Below, piece after piece: positions 47,208-55,501 of a stretch of 64,000 bases of DNA. Each line of letters begins with the position of its first letter. Positions within the stretch are counted from its first letter, which is position 1. The notes beneath the pieces were generated by a model. That model had not been told where the DNA came from. It was given only the letters and a program-made list of their open reading frames with translations, and did not search any database. A program made the position numbers and the translations under genes. Source of the stretch: Desulfovibrio sp. Marseille-P6017 (lineage in GTDB: Bacteria; Bacillota_A; Clostridia; Peptostreptococcales; Peptostreptococcaceae); NCBI GenBank assembly GCA_900604495.1, contig UWOR01000002.1, forward strand, positions 314,487 through 378,486, in the 5' to 3' direction.

Positions 47208-47849
47208 TTATCCACCTAAAGTAACGTCTTGTTTATCGTACCAATTTAACGCATCATAAAAATCTTGTGGCTTAAATGCAGGCCAGTAACTATCTATTAT
47301 ATAAAAATCTGAATATACAGATTGAACTGGTAAAAAACCACTAAGTCTTCTTCTTCCACCCCATCTAATAATTAAATCAATACGTGAAATATCTTTTGAA
47401 TGAAGATATGGAAGTATACGTTTCTTAGATGTATCGTTACCCTTTAATAAATTTAAGTCCCATTCCCAACCATAATGTATCAAGAAATTAACTTTAATAC
47501 CTCCATTACCAAATTTCCTTCTAGTAGTAAAAGGAATTAATTCCGTTGGAAATGCACTAGATTCTGTATTTCCAACGACTAGTATTTCACAGTCTTCTTT
47601 AGTTAAAAGCATGACAGAATCAATACAAGCCTTTGTAAATGCTAATTTTTGATCTGATGGGCGTTTTGTATTATCAACTGTAAATCCATAAAAAGTTACT
47701 TCTTTTACATTTTCTTTTTGACAAAGCTTAAATACCTCAAGACCTGGATTAACTCCATATACATATCCTTTATCCTTACTTAAATTATTTTCTAAAGCCC
47801 AACGTCTATTTCCATCGGGTATTATTCCAATATGCTCTGGTACTCTCAT
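47208..47849 (-). CDS. UppS-like cis-prenyltransferase, divergent second copy
   Basis: A 213-aa protein of the undecaprenyl diphosphate synthase family, much different from the uppS at 4.6 kb. It keeps the catalytic IGIIPDGNRRWAL motif (Asp), FYGFTVDNTKRP (in place of FSTENWKRP), and the C-terminal LIIRWGGRRRLSGFLP and SDFYIIDSYWPAF. It is about 30 residues shorter and lacks the usual RTSGE, having RWGGRRR instead. It may make a shorter chain or use a different acceptor. GGAGG lies four bases before the ATG on the minus strand. It has no obvious terpenoid partner gene nearby. Confidence 0.85.
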   Translation of the reverse strand: MRVPEHIGIIPDGNRRWALENNLSKDKGYVYGVNPGLEVFKLCQKENVKEVTFYGFTVDNTKRPSDQKLAFTKACIDSVMLLTKEDCEILVVGNTESSAFPTELIPFTTRRKFGNGGIKVNFLIHYGWEWDLNLLKGNDTSKKRILPYLHSKDISRIDLIIRWGGRRRLSGFLPVQSVYSDFYIIDSYWPAFKPQDFYDALNWYDKQDVTLGG

Positions 47850-47986
47850 AGAACCTCCATAAAATATAAATTATTGTATTATTTTCTCCATATAATTAAA
47901 AAAATAAACTCAAAGGTTGTACTTTATAATAAAAAATGAGAATTATATAACTTATTTATGACTAATTTTTAATTAATTTGCATTAA

Positions 47987-48015
47987 TTGACAATAATAAA
48001 TATGAATGATATGCT
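47987..48015 (+). promoter_or_regulatory. Promoter for csoR
   Basis: TTGACA (47987-47992), 17-base spacer, TATGCT (48010-48015), 40 bases before the start codon. Confidence 0.65.
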
Positions 48016-48054
48016 TTCTAAAGAATGAGTTTAATATAAAAAGGGGTGGGAATT

Positions 48055-48330
48055 ATGCGTAAATGCATGGATGCTGATAATTTACACAGAAGAATAAAAA
48101 AAGTTATTGGTCAATTAAATGCTATAGATAAAATGATTGATAAAGATGTACCTTGTGAGGACATACTAATACAAATAAATGCAGTAAAGAGTGCAGTACA
48201 TAAGGTGGGGCAAATTGTACTAGAAGGGCACTTAAGTCACTGTGTAAAAGATGGAATAGAACACGGAGATGCAGATAAGGCAATAGATGAATTTGCTAAA
48301 GCAATAGAACATTTTGCACGAATGTCATAG
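48055..48330 (+). CDS. csoR: CsoR-family copper-sensing repressor
   Basis: A 91-aa all-helical repressor of the DUF156/CsoR family that leaves DNA when it binds Cu(I). The metal ligands follow the Cys-His-Cys pattern: Cys in VPCEDIL, then His and Cys four apart in EGHLSHC. HRRIKKVIGQLNAIDKMI is the family N-terminal helix. I start at ATG 48055 since AAGGGGTGGG lies before it; the GTG at 48046 overlaps that site. It is separated by a terminator from the copper ATPase gene, which has a CsoR-like operator. Confidence 0.92.
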   Translation: MRKCMDADNLHRRIKKVIGQLNAIDKMIDKDVPCEDILIQINAVKSAVHKVGQIVLEGHLSHCVKDGIEHGDADKAIDEFAKAIEHFARMS

Positions 48331-48333
48331 ATT

Positions 48334-48391
48334 AAAAAAGTTATCTAATATAATACTTTTAATTAAAAGTTTATAATTAGATAACTTTTTT
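48334..48391 (+). terminator. Intrinsic terminator after csoR
   Basis: AAAAAAGTTATCTAAT (48334-48349) pairs with ATTAGATAACTTTTTT (48376-48391), with an inner ACTTTTAATTAAAAGT stem. Confidence 0.85.
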
Positions 48392-48408
48392 ATTAATAGA
48401 TAAATTTA

Positions 48409-48471
48409 TTGACAAATATAAATATATAGAACTACTATTTAATCATAAATACATATACCCCTATGGGTATA
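48409..48471 (+). promoter_or_regulatory. Copper ATPase promoter with CsoR-like operator
   Basis: TTGACA (48409-48414), 18-base spacer, TACTAT (48433-48438). Just downstream, TATACCC (48454-48460) and GGGTATA (48465-48471) form an exact inverted repeat around CTAT. This resembles CsoR operators such as the ATACCC...GGGTAT site of Bacillus copZA. A repressor there would block initiation or escape until copper is present. Confidence 0.75.
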
Positions 48472-48486
48472 AAAGGGGATGGGATT

Positions 48487-50349
48487 ATGATTAAATTAAA
48501 GTTATTTATGGAAGATGAAGAAAAAAGGAAGGTATTAGTACTTATAATATCGGCAGTATCACTATTTATTAGCTTTTTTGATTTAGTACAAAGCTCTATT
48601 GACTTTGCGTGGATATCAATTATGCTTTGTGGTTTACCAATAATAAAGGATGCTATTATAGGATTAATAAAAGAATTTGATATTAAAGCAGACGTACTTG
48701 TATCTATTGCACTAATTGCATCAGTAATAATAGGTGAAGTTTTTGTAGCTGGTGAAGTTGCATTAATAATGACATTAGGAGCATTACTAGAAGAACATAC
48801 GGTAGCAAAAGCTAAAGCAGGTATTGAAAAACTAGTACATTTAACTCCAACAACAGCAAGGGTAATGAGAAATAATAAAGAAGAAATAATATCAGCTAAA
48901 GATGTTTTAGTAAATGATATTATAAAGGTACGTCCAGGAGAAACTATACCAGTAGATGGTATAGTAATAGAAGGTGCAACATCTATTGATCAATCCATAA
49001 TGACAGGGGAGTCAATGCCTGTAGATAAAGGAATATGGGATGAAGTTTTCAGTGGTACGGTAAATCAATTTGGAGCATTTACAATGAAAGCTACAAAGGT
49101 TGGAGAAGATAGTTCACTTCAAAAAATGATAAAATTAGTTCAATCTGCAGATTCAGGAAAAGCTAAAATTGTAGGGATAGCAGACAAATGGGCTACATGG
49201 ATAGTTGTAATTGCATTAATCTCAGCAATATTAACTTGGATTATAACAGGGGAAGTAATTAGGTCTGTTACAATCTTAGTTGTATTTTGCCCATGTTCAT
49301 TAGTACTAGCAACGCCAACAGCTATTATGGCTGGTATAGGGAATGCGACTAAATATGGTATTTTGATTAGAGAAGGAGATGCACTAGAGAGGTTATCTAG
49401 AATAAAAAAAATTACATTTGATAAAACAGGAACGCTAACATATGGAAAACCTAAGATTACGAATATATATTCTTTTGAGGAAAATTTAAGTAATGATGAA
49501 TTATTAAAGTTAGCTGCAAGTGTAGAAAAGTTATCAGAACATCCAATTGGAAAATCTATAGTAGATTGTTTTAAGAATAAATCAGATTCTAAATTATATG
49601 AAGCTACTAACTTTAAAATGGAAATTGGAAAAGGTGTTTGTGCCACTGTAAATAATCAAAAAGTATTTGCTGGAAATAAAAAATTGTTAAATTATAATAA
49701 ATTAGATTTATCAAATAAAGAAGAAAGTTTAGTAAGTAAGTTTGAAGAAAAAGGAAGCATAATTATATTTATAGCCAATGAAGATGCAATAAAAGGATTT
49801 ATAGTACTTGAAGATGTACTTCGTGATAGTGCAAGGAATATGATTGAAAAAATAAAAAGATTAGAGGCAGAATGTATATTAATAACTGGTGATAACAATC
49901 AAACTGCTAATAATATAGCATCTATGTCAGGAATCAAGACTGTTTACTCTGAGTGTCTGCCAAGTGATAAGCTATCTATTATAGATAATTTACAAAAAGA
50001 TAACTATAAAGTTTGTATGGTAGGTGATGGTATAAACGATGATCCAGCGTTAAAGAAATCATTTGTAGGTATAGCTATGGGTGGAATTGGAAGTGATATT
50101 GCTATTGAGGCAGCGGATATTGCTTTAGCAAGTGATGATATAAAGTGCATTCCTCATTTGCTAGCTTTATCTAAGAAAACAATGAAAACTATAAATATAA
50201 ATTTAATATTATCAATGTTACTTAACTTTGTAGCTATATTATTAGCTATGACAGGTGTACTAAACCAAATAGTAGGAGCGCTTGTGCACAATATTGGTTC
50301 AGTACTAGTAATAATACACTCAGCTTTATTACTGAAGTGGTGTAGCTAA
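48487..50349 (+). CDS. Heavy-metal P1B-type ATPase, probably copper exporter
   Basis: A 620-aa P-type ATPase pumping metal ions out of the cell. The transmembrane metal site is C268-P-C270 (VVFCPCSLVLATPTA); the phosphorylated Asp is D312 in FDKTGTLTYGKP; the actuator loop is IMTGESMPVDKG; the HP locus is LSEHPIGKS; the hinge is MVGDGINDDPAL. No N-terminal CxxC metal-binding domain is present, unlike many CopA proteins. CPC alone fits Cu or Zn/Cd, but the CsoR-like operator and nearby csoR point to copper. ATG 48487 follows AGGGGATGGG; an upstream in-frame ATG at 48463 lies inside the operator. Confidence 0.9.
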   Translation: MIKLKLFMEDEEKRKVLVLIISAVSLFISFFDLVQSSIDFAWISIMLCGLPIIKDAIIGLIKEFDIKADVLVSIALIASVIIGEVFVAGEVALIMTLGALLEEHTVAKAKAGIEKLVHLTPTTARVMRNNKEEIISAKDVLVNDIIKVRPGETIPVDGIVIEGATSIDQSIMTGESMPVDKGIWDEVFSGTVNQFGAFTMKATKVGEDSSLQKMIKLVQSADSGKAKIVGIADKWATWIVVIALISAILTWIITGEVIRSVTILVVFCPCSLVLATPTAIMAGIGNATKYGILIREGDALERLSRIKKITFDKTGTLTYGKPKITNIYSFEENLSNDELLKLAASVEKLSEHPIGKSIVDCFKNKSDSKLYEATNFKMEIGKGVCATVNNQKVFAGNKKLLNYNKLDLSNKEESLVSKFEEKGSIIIFIANEDAIKGFIVLEDVLRDSARNMIEKIKRLEAECILITGDNNQTANNIASMSGIKTVYSECLPSDKLSIIDNLQKDNYKVCMVGDGINDDPALKKSFVGIAMGGIGSDIAIEAADIALASDDIKCIPHLLALSKKTMKTININLILSMLLNFVAILLAMTGVLNQIVGALVHNIGSVLVIIHSALLLKWCS

Positions 50350-50431
50350 TAAAAATTAATTTATCTTAAATATGAATTTACAGATTTAATAATACAAATA
50401 ATAATTAGAAAAGATAAATTAGGAGGTTATA

Positions 50432-51058
50432 ATGAGTTTATATTTAGGTAAGATACATTATTGGCTATATAACAAAATACTATGGTTTGAAGGGTTGGAA
50501 GATGAAATTATAAACTTGGCAAAAGAAGAAGGTATAGATGTAGATAAAAAATTTGAAATATTAATTAAAAACTTTGGAGAAAAATTACCAAATAAGCCAT
50601 TATAAGAACTTATAGATATGAAGAATATACATGGATGGCTGCAAGATAAAATAACTTGTGCAGAAGAAAGAATGGCATTTTGGATAAGAGAAATTTTAAA
50701 AAAAGATAGTGAATCTATTACTAAGATAGAAAAGATATATATAGATCAAGGTCTTAAAGCAGGTAAAGAATGTTTAGAAAATAATATAGATTTATCCAAT
50801 GCTAAATCTATATTTAAAAAGATTGATGATTACATACTAGATGGAATGCCATGTGATAGAGTAAATGAGATATTAGAATCTAGTGATGATATTGTAAGTT
50901 GGAAGAGAAGAATATGTGTACATAAAAAAGTTTGGGAAAATGATGTAGAATTATTTTATCAATTAAGAAGCCTTTGGATAAAGTCGTTTATAAATACTGT
51001 TAATAATGAATTTAATTATGTAGAAGAAGATGGTATAAATAAAATAGAGAGAGTTTAA
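50432..51058 (+). pseudogene. Protein of unknown function split by one in-frame stop
   Basis: Translation starts at ATG 50432 after AGGAGG and runs 57 codons to a TAA at 50603-50605. The same frame continues without a break to 51058 (151 further codons), and the second part has no ribosome site, so the two halves read as one 208-residue gene with a nonsense change. The product has no signal or membrane helix; it is helical with Trp-rich segments (HYWLYNKILWFEGLED, and HGWLQDKITCAEERMAFWI). I do not recognise a named domain. The TAA could come from GAA or CAA by one substitution. It is followed by a convergent patatin gene. Confidence 0.72.
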
Positions 51059-51064
51059 TGATAT

Positions 51065-51116
51065 AAACTAAGAAGCTAAACTTAAGTTTTGAAAGAAAGT
51101 ATAGCCTCTTAGTTTT
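51065..51116. terminator. Imperfect bidirectional terminator
   Basis: AAACTAAGAAGCTA (51065-51078) pairs with TAGCCTCTTAGTTT near 51102-51115, with one mismatch, between convergent genes. Confidence 0.5.
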
Positions 51117-51122
51117 ATTAAA

Positions 51123-52037
51123 TTAAAATCTATATCGATTTATATAAGAATCGAAGCACCAATTGTTTAAAAATGATTTAGCTGAGTTATAGCCAGAATC
51201 AAATAAGCGTAATTTTTCATCCTGTGAAATATCAAAGTTTACAGAATCTATACCTAATGTAGGTATATTAACTATTCTAATAGTATCACTTTCTTTATAG
51301 TAAATATCTTCGCTAGTATTTAGTGAAGTTTCAACTATATCTAAAGCATAAGATGTAAACCTTGTTCTTTTTTTAGGACAACTTACTTTATCATCAAATA
51401 GATTTAAACCAAATGTAGGCCATCTAGGTATTCCTGGAATATCGAATATCCAAACTGGAAAATTACTTAAAAGTCCACCATCAACAATATAATTATTTTG
51501 AATACTATCATTAATTATTACAGGTCTAAAAAAGAATGGTATACTAATGCTCATTCTAACTGCTTTTGCAATTTCAAAATCTAAAGGATTTATATTGTAT
51601 TTAATTAAATCATCTGGAAGTATAACAAGTTTTTTATTTGTTACATCTGCGGCTATAATTTTCAACTTACTTTCACCATCTATATATACATCTCTAAAAG
51701 TAGTTTTATTTTTAGCTCTAAATTTTTCGTTTAAAAATTTTTCTACAGGGTCTCCAGAATAAATGCCTTTTCTTATTAAAAGATTAGATAGTGGACCAAG
51801 TATAGGTATAGAATTTAATGATTTTTCATGTATAAAAGTTTTTAATTTTAAGTCAAATAAAATATCTGTAAGTTCCCTAGAGGTATATCCAACAGCCAGT
51901 AAAGATGCTACAATTGCACCTGCAGAAGTTCCAGCTAGTTTTTTCCAGGAGTAACCTTGATCTTCAAAGTATGAAATAGCTCCAACAAGAGCAATGCCCT
52001 TAACTCCACCACCTTTACATACTAAGTCTGCATACAT
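51123..52037 (-). CDS. Patatin-like phospholipase
   Basis: A 304-aa Ser-Asp lipid acyl hydrolase. The oxyanion loop is CKGGGVKGIALVG, the nucleophile elbow is GTSAGA and the catalytic Asp is in YIVDGGLLSNFP. Family members cleave fatty acids from phospholipids or related lipids; bacterial ones may act inside the cell or be exported. No signal peptide is seen. I start at the ATG ahead of MYADLVCKGGG (52037), where GGTGGTG is upstream; a longer frame to 52106 adds a hydrophobic stretch with no ribosome site. A second, unrelated-branch patatin lies at 61.2 kb. Confidence 0.9.
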   Translation of the reverse strand: MYADLVCKGGGVKGIALVGAISYFEDQGYSWKKLAGTSAGAIVASLLAVGYTSRELTDILFDLKLKTFIHEKSLNSIPILGPLSNLLIRKGIYSGDPVEKFLNEKFRAKNKTTFRDVYIDGESKLKIIAADVTNKKLVILPDDLIKYNINPLDFEIAKAVRMSISIPFFFRPVIINDSIQNNYIVDGGLLSNFPVWIFDIPGIPRWPTFGLNLFDDKVSCPKKRTRFTSYALDIVETSLNTSEDIYYKESDTIRIVNIPTLGIDSVNFDISQDEKLRLFDSGYNSAKSFLNNWCFDSYINRYRF

Positions 52038-52177
52038 ATATAATTCACCACCAAATAAAATAAATATCTTATTACATAATATTACATTATTTGAAAAGTG
52101 AACCAACTATATTAAATATAATGAATTTCGGGCAAAATTTATTTAAATCATAATAACAAAGATAAGGTGTATGCAAA

Positions 52178-53668
52178 ATGAAAAAAGTAATTATTATTGG
52201 AGCTGGAATTGGTGGATTGTGTACTGCCATAAGATTACTTAATAAGGGGTATAAAGTTACTATACTAGAAAAAGAAAATCGAGTAGGAGGAAAGGTAAAT
52301 TTAAAAGAAAAAAATGGATTTAAGTTTGACTTAACCGCATCTGTATTAATGACTCCAGATATTTACACTAAAATATTTGAAGAAGTAGGCAAAGATTATA
52401 AAGATTATTTTGAATTAATAAATTTAAATTTAATTTATAGAGTTAATTATAATGATAAGTCTTACTTAGATATTTATAGTGACACTAGAAAGATGATTAA
52501 TTTTTTAGAAGATATCCAAGAAGGTCTGTCTATAGAGTATTTTAATCTTATTATGACATCATTTAAAAAATATTTAATAAGCAAAAAAGGATTTTTAGAT
52601 GAACCTATGATTGACATAAATGAAACACTTAATTTAAAATCATTACAAAATTTAATTTATATAAATCCAATTTCTAGTGCTAGTAGATACATTTCATCTA
52701 AAATAAGTAATAAAAAACTAAGAGAGTATTTTATATTTAAATCAATGTATATTGGAGTAAATCCGTATACTAACTCAAATTTATACACACTAATACCTTC
52801 AATATCTAGTATGTATGGACTTTGGTATATAAAAGGAGGTATGTATAAATATATTAGTAGTTTAGAAAGACTTATAAAAGAGCTTAAAGGAGAAATTAAG
52901 TTAAATAAAGAGGTTAGTAAAGTTATAATAAAAAATAATAATGTTATAGGTGTAAAATGTGATAATAAAATATATGAATCAGATATAGTCATATGTAATG
53001 CCGATTATCCATATGCAATTAAAGATTTATTTGAAGATAATTTTAAGGAGTTTAGATATAATAAAAATAATATAGATAATAAAGACTACTCATGTTCAGT
53101 ATTTATTATTTATTTGGGATTAAATAAAAAATATGAAAATTTAAAAGTACATAATATATATATAAATGATAACTTTAGAGAAAGTATAGAGGCAGCATTT
53201 AAAGGTTATATACCAAAACAACCATCATTGTATATATATTCACCAAGTTCTATAGATGAAAGTATGTGTCCAAAAGGATGTAGCGTTATGAATATTATTG
53301 TAAGGGTTCCAAATTTAAAATTTAAAGATATAAAATGGGATAGAAAATTTATACGCGCATTTAGAGATAAAATAATACTTGAAGTTAAAAATATAAAAGG
53401 GTTAGAGGATATTGATAAAAATATTGTACATGAAAGCTACCTAACACCATTAGATTTAAAAGATAAATTTAATGCTTACTATGGAAATGCATTTGGTATT
53501 AGTCATAAATTAAGCCAAATAGGATATATGAGACCTCATATTAAGTCAAAAACTATAAAAGGATTATATTTTATAGGTTCATCAACTCATCCAGGTAATG
53601 GCGTATCAGTAATTATAGATGGAAGTAAGATAGTAAGTGAAGTTATTAATAATGATAATAAGGAGTGA
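52178..53668 (+). CDS. Phytoene desaturase/CrtI-like FAD-dependent oxidoreductase
   Basis: A 496-aa flavoprotein of the CrtI/CrtN/retinol saturase superfamily. The FAD-binding start is KKVIIIGAGIGGLCTAIRL followed by EKENRVGGKV; the second FAD segment near the C-terminus is GLYFIGSSTHPGNGVSVII. Carotenoid desaturases need a phytoene or squalene synthase partner, and none is in the window, so this may act on another polyprenyl or lipid substrate, or as a saturase. Finding one in a strict anaerobe is notable. The next gene, an NlpC/P60 protein, has its ribosome site in the end of this one, so they are cotranslated. Confidence 0.85.
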   Translation: MKKVIIIGAGIGGLCTAIRLLNKGYKVTILEKENRVGGKVNLKEKNGFKFDLTASVLMTPDIYTKIFEEVGKDYKDYFELINLNLIYRVNYNDKSYLDIYSDTRKMINFLEDIQEGLSIEYFNLIMTSFKKYLISKKGFLDEPMIDINETLNLKSLQNLIYINPISSASRYISSKISNKKLREYFIFKSMYIGVNPYTNSNLYTLIPSISSMYGLWYIKGGMYKYISSLERLIKELKGEIKLNKEVSKVIIKNNNVIGVKCDNKIYESDIVICNADYPYAIKDLFEDNFKEFRYNKNNIDNKDYSCSVFIIYLGLNKKYENLKVHNIYINDNFRESIEAAFKGYIPKQPSLYIYSPSSIDESMCPKGCSVMNIIVRVPNLKFKDIKWDRKFIRAFRDKIILEVKNIKGLEDIDKNIVHESYLTPLDLKDKFNAYYGNAFGISHKLSQIGYMRPHIKSKTIKGLYFIGSSTHPGNGVSVIIDGSKIVSEVINNDNKE

Positions 53669-53716
53669 GTTATAATTAAAAGATTTTTAAAATTATTATT
53701 AAAAGTATTTTTAGTA

Positions 53717-54286
53717 ATGATAATTATAATGTTAATATTTTTTATTTATACTAAATATATTGAAAATAAATATAAGGATGAAAATAAGAATATAAGCGAA
53801 GAAGACCTTAAAGTAATAACAGAAGTTGTTTCATTGGCTAAAGAAAAGATAAAGTTAGAGTATGTATGGGGTGGAAAAGGTGAAGTTATAACTGAAGAAA
53901 GACTTAATGAGCTTATATCAGAATATGGTATAGATTACTATCCGTTAAATAAGGAAAGATACATTGGAAAGCAAGGATTTGATTGTTCTGGACTTACATA
54001 CTGGACATATAAAAAGGCAACTGGTATAAATATAGGATACTCAACTATTCAACAAAAGGATATATTAAAAAGTTATAAAGTAAGTAAATTTGAAATTCAA
54101 CCTGGAGATTTAATATATACTCCAGGGCATGTAGTAATGTATATTGGTAAAGGACAAGTTATACAATCATCAAATAATATGGCATATCCAATTGGTGGAG
54201 TAAAACAGTCACCTTTTTTCATGTATAGTAATGGAGATATATATAGACCTATAGATTATATAAATAATATAAAAGAAATACAGTAA
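53717..54286 (+). CDS. NlpC/P60-family cell-wall peptidase, membrane anchored
   Basis: Cysteine peptidase cutting peptidoglycan stem peptides. The 189-aa protein as given starts in a hydrophobic segment; the catalytic Cys is in GFDCSGLTYW, the His in TPGHVVMYIG, and the rest of the domain follows. The only ATG upstream in frame is 53717, which has no ribosome site. AAGGAG at 53660-53665 is nine bases before an ATT codon at 53675, from which the frame runs with KRFLKLLLKVFLVM, a proper basic signal anchor. So the true start may be ATT (rare) or a mutated ATG. Confidence 0.88.
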   Translation: MIIIMLIFFIYTKYIENKYKDENKNISEEDLKVITEVVSLAKEKIKLEYVWGGKGEVITEERLNELISEYGIDYYPLNKERYIGKQGFDCSGLTYWTYKKATGINIGYSTIQQKDILKSYKVSKFEIQPGDLIYTPGHVVMYIGKGQVIQSSNNMAYPIGGVKQSPFFMYSNGDIYRPIDYINNIKEIQ

Positions 54287-54364
54287 TAAGATTTGAATAT
54301 ATTTTAAAATTTTATACTTATTATATAATAATATAAATTAAAACACCTAAGGAGAATACATTAA

Positions 54365-55336
54365 ATGATTAAATGGGGAATAATAGGACTTGGTGCAATA
54401 GCTAATGCTTTTGCAAAGGAAATAAATGAAACAGAAAATGGTAAATTAGTTGCAGTATATGGAAGAACAGAGACTAAAGCAAAAGAATTTTCGAATAACT
54501 ATGGAATTGAAAAATTTTATAGCAATATTGATGAATTCTTAAATGATAATGATATAGATGCAGTTTACATAGCTACACCTCACAATTATCATATGGAATA
54601 TGCAACAAAATGTATAAATGCAAAAAAACATATATTATGTGAAAAGCCATTTTCTTATAATAAAAAAACAAGTAAGTTAGTTTTAGATTTAGCCAAAGAA
54701 AATAATGTTTTTATAATGGAGGCCCTATGGACATTATTTTTACCAGCAATTAAAGAGGCGAAAAGATGGATTGATGAAGATAAGATTGGAAATATAAAAA
54801 TGATAACAGCTAACTTTGGATTTAAAAGTAAAGAGGATATTAATTCACGATTATATAATCCGAATCTTGCTGGAGGAGCTCTTTTAGATGTGGGTATTTA
54901 CACAATATTATTGTCTAACTTTATGATGAGTGATATTCCCAAGGAAATAAATGCCACTTCAGTTATGACTAGAACAAATGTAGATGAAAGTGATGTTATC
55001 AGTTTAAGATATGAAAATGATGCATTAGCATCTTTAACATGTTCCATAGCTTTAGAGACAGATAATACAGCCGTTATATATGGAGAAAAAGGTAAAATAA
55101 TTATTCCTAAATTCCATATGGCAAAAGAAGCTTATTTATATTCAAAAAATGAAGAATTATATTTTAAGGATAATTATAATAAATCAGGATATAAATATGA
55201 AATTATTGAAGTGAATGATTGTATAAAAAATAACAAAGTTGAAAGCGATATAGCATCTCACAAAGTAACTTTAGATCTAGCAAGCTTAATGGATATAGTT
55301 AGAAGTAAAATAGGATTAGTTTATCCATTTGAATAA
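54365..55336 (+). CDS. Gfo/Idh/MocA-family oxidoreductase
   Basis: A 323-aa NAD(P)-dependent dehydrogenase acting on sugars, inositols or related polyols. The N-terminal Rossmann motif is GIIGLGAIANAFAKE, the conserved CEKPFSYNKK (EKP motif with catalytic Lys) lies at about residue 95, and the substrate-binding domain has the GGALLDVGIYTI segment (with GG..D..H-like layout, His replaced by Ile/Tyr here). Closest in layout to dihydrodiol-dehydrogenase-like members. Substrate unknown. AAGGAG precedes the start, and a terminator follows, so it is a lone gene. Confidence 0.9.
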   Translation: MIKWGIIGLGAIANAFAKEINETENGKLVAVYGRTETKAKEFSNNYGIEKFYSNIDEFLNDNDIDAVYIATPHNYHMEYATKCINAKKHILCEKPFSYNKKTSKLVLDLAKENNVFIMEALWTLFLPAIKEAKRWIDEDKIGNIKMITANFGFKSKEDINSRLYNPNLAGGALLDVGIYTILLSNFMMSDIPKEINATSVMTRTNVDESDVISLRYENDALASLTCSIALETDNTAVIYGEKGKIIIPKFHMAKEAYLYSKNEELYFKDNYNKSGYKYEIIEVNDCIKNNKVESDIASHKVTLDLASLMDIVRSKIGLVYPFE

Positions 55337-55384
55337 AATACAGATATAACAAAAAAATTTTATAATAATATAAAAAATTCAGTT

Positions 55385-55414
55385 AAAAATACACCTAAAA
55401 AAAGGTGTATTTTT
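55385..55414 (+). terminator. Intrinsic terminator after the oxidoreductase
   Basis: AAAAATACACCT (55385-55396) pairs with AGGTGTATTTTT (55403-55414), then more T. Confidence 0.85.
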
Positions 55415-55430
55415 TTTAACAAACAAACTG

Positions 55431-55459
55431 TTGACAAAGTCAATTAAAAGGAGTAAATT
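55431..55459 (+). promoter_or_regulatory. Promoter for the cation/proton antiporter
   Basis: TTGACA (55431-55436), 17-base spacer, TAAATT (55454-55459). The -10 is only a fair match. Confidence 0.5.
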
Positions 55460-55501
55460 AACTTATTGGAAATTAAAGTAAAATAAAAGGGGGGATAACT
55501 T

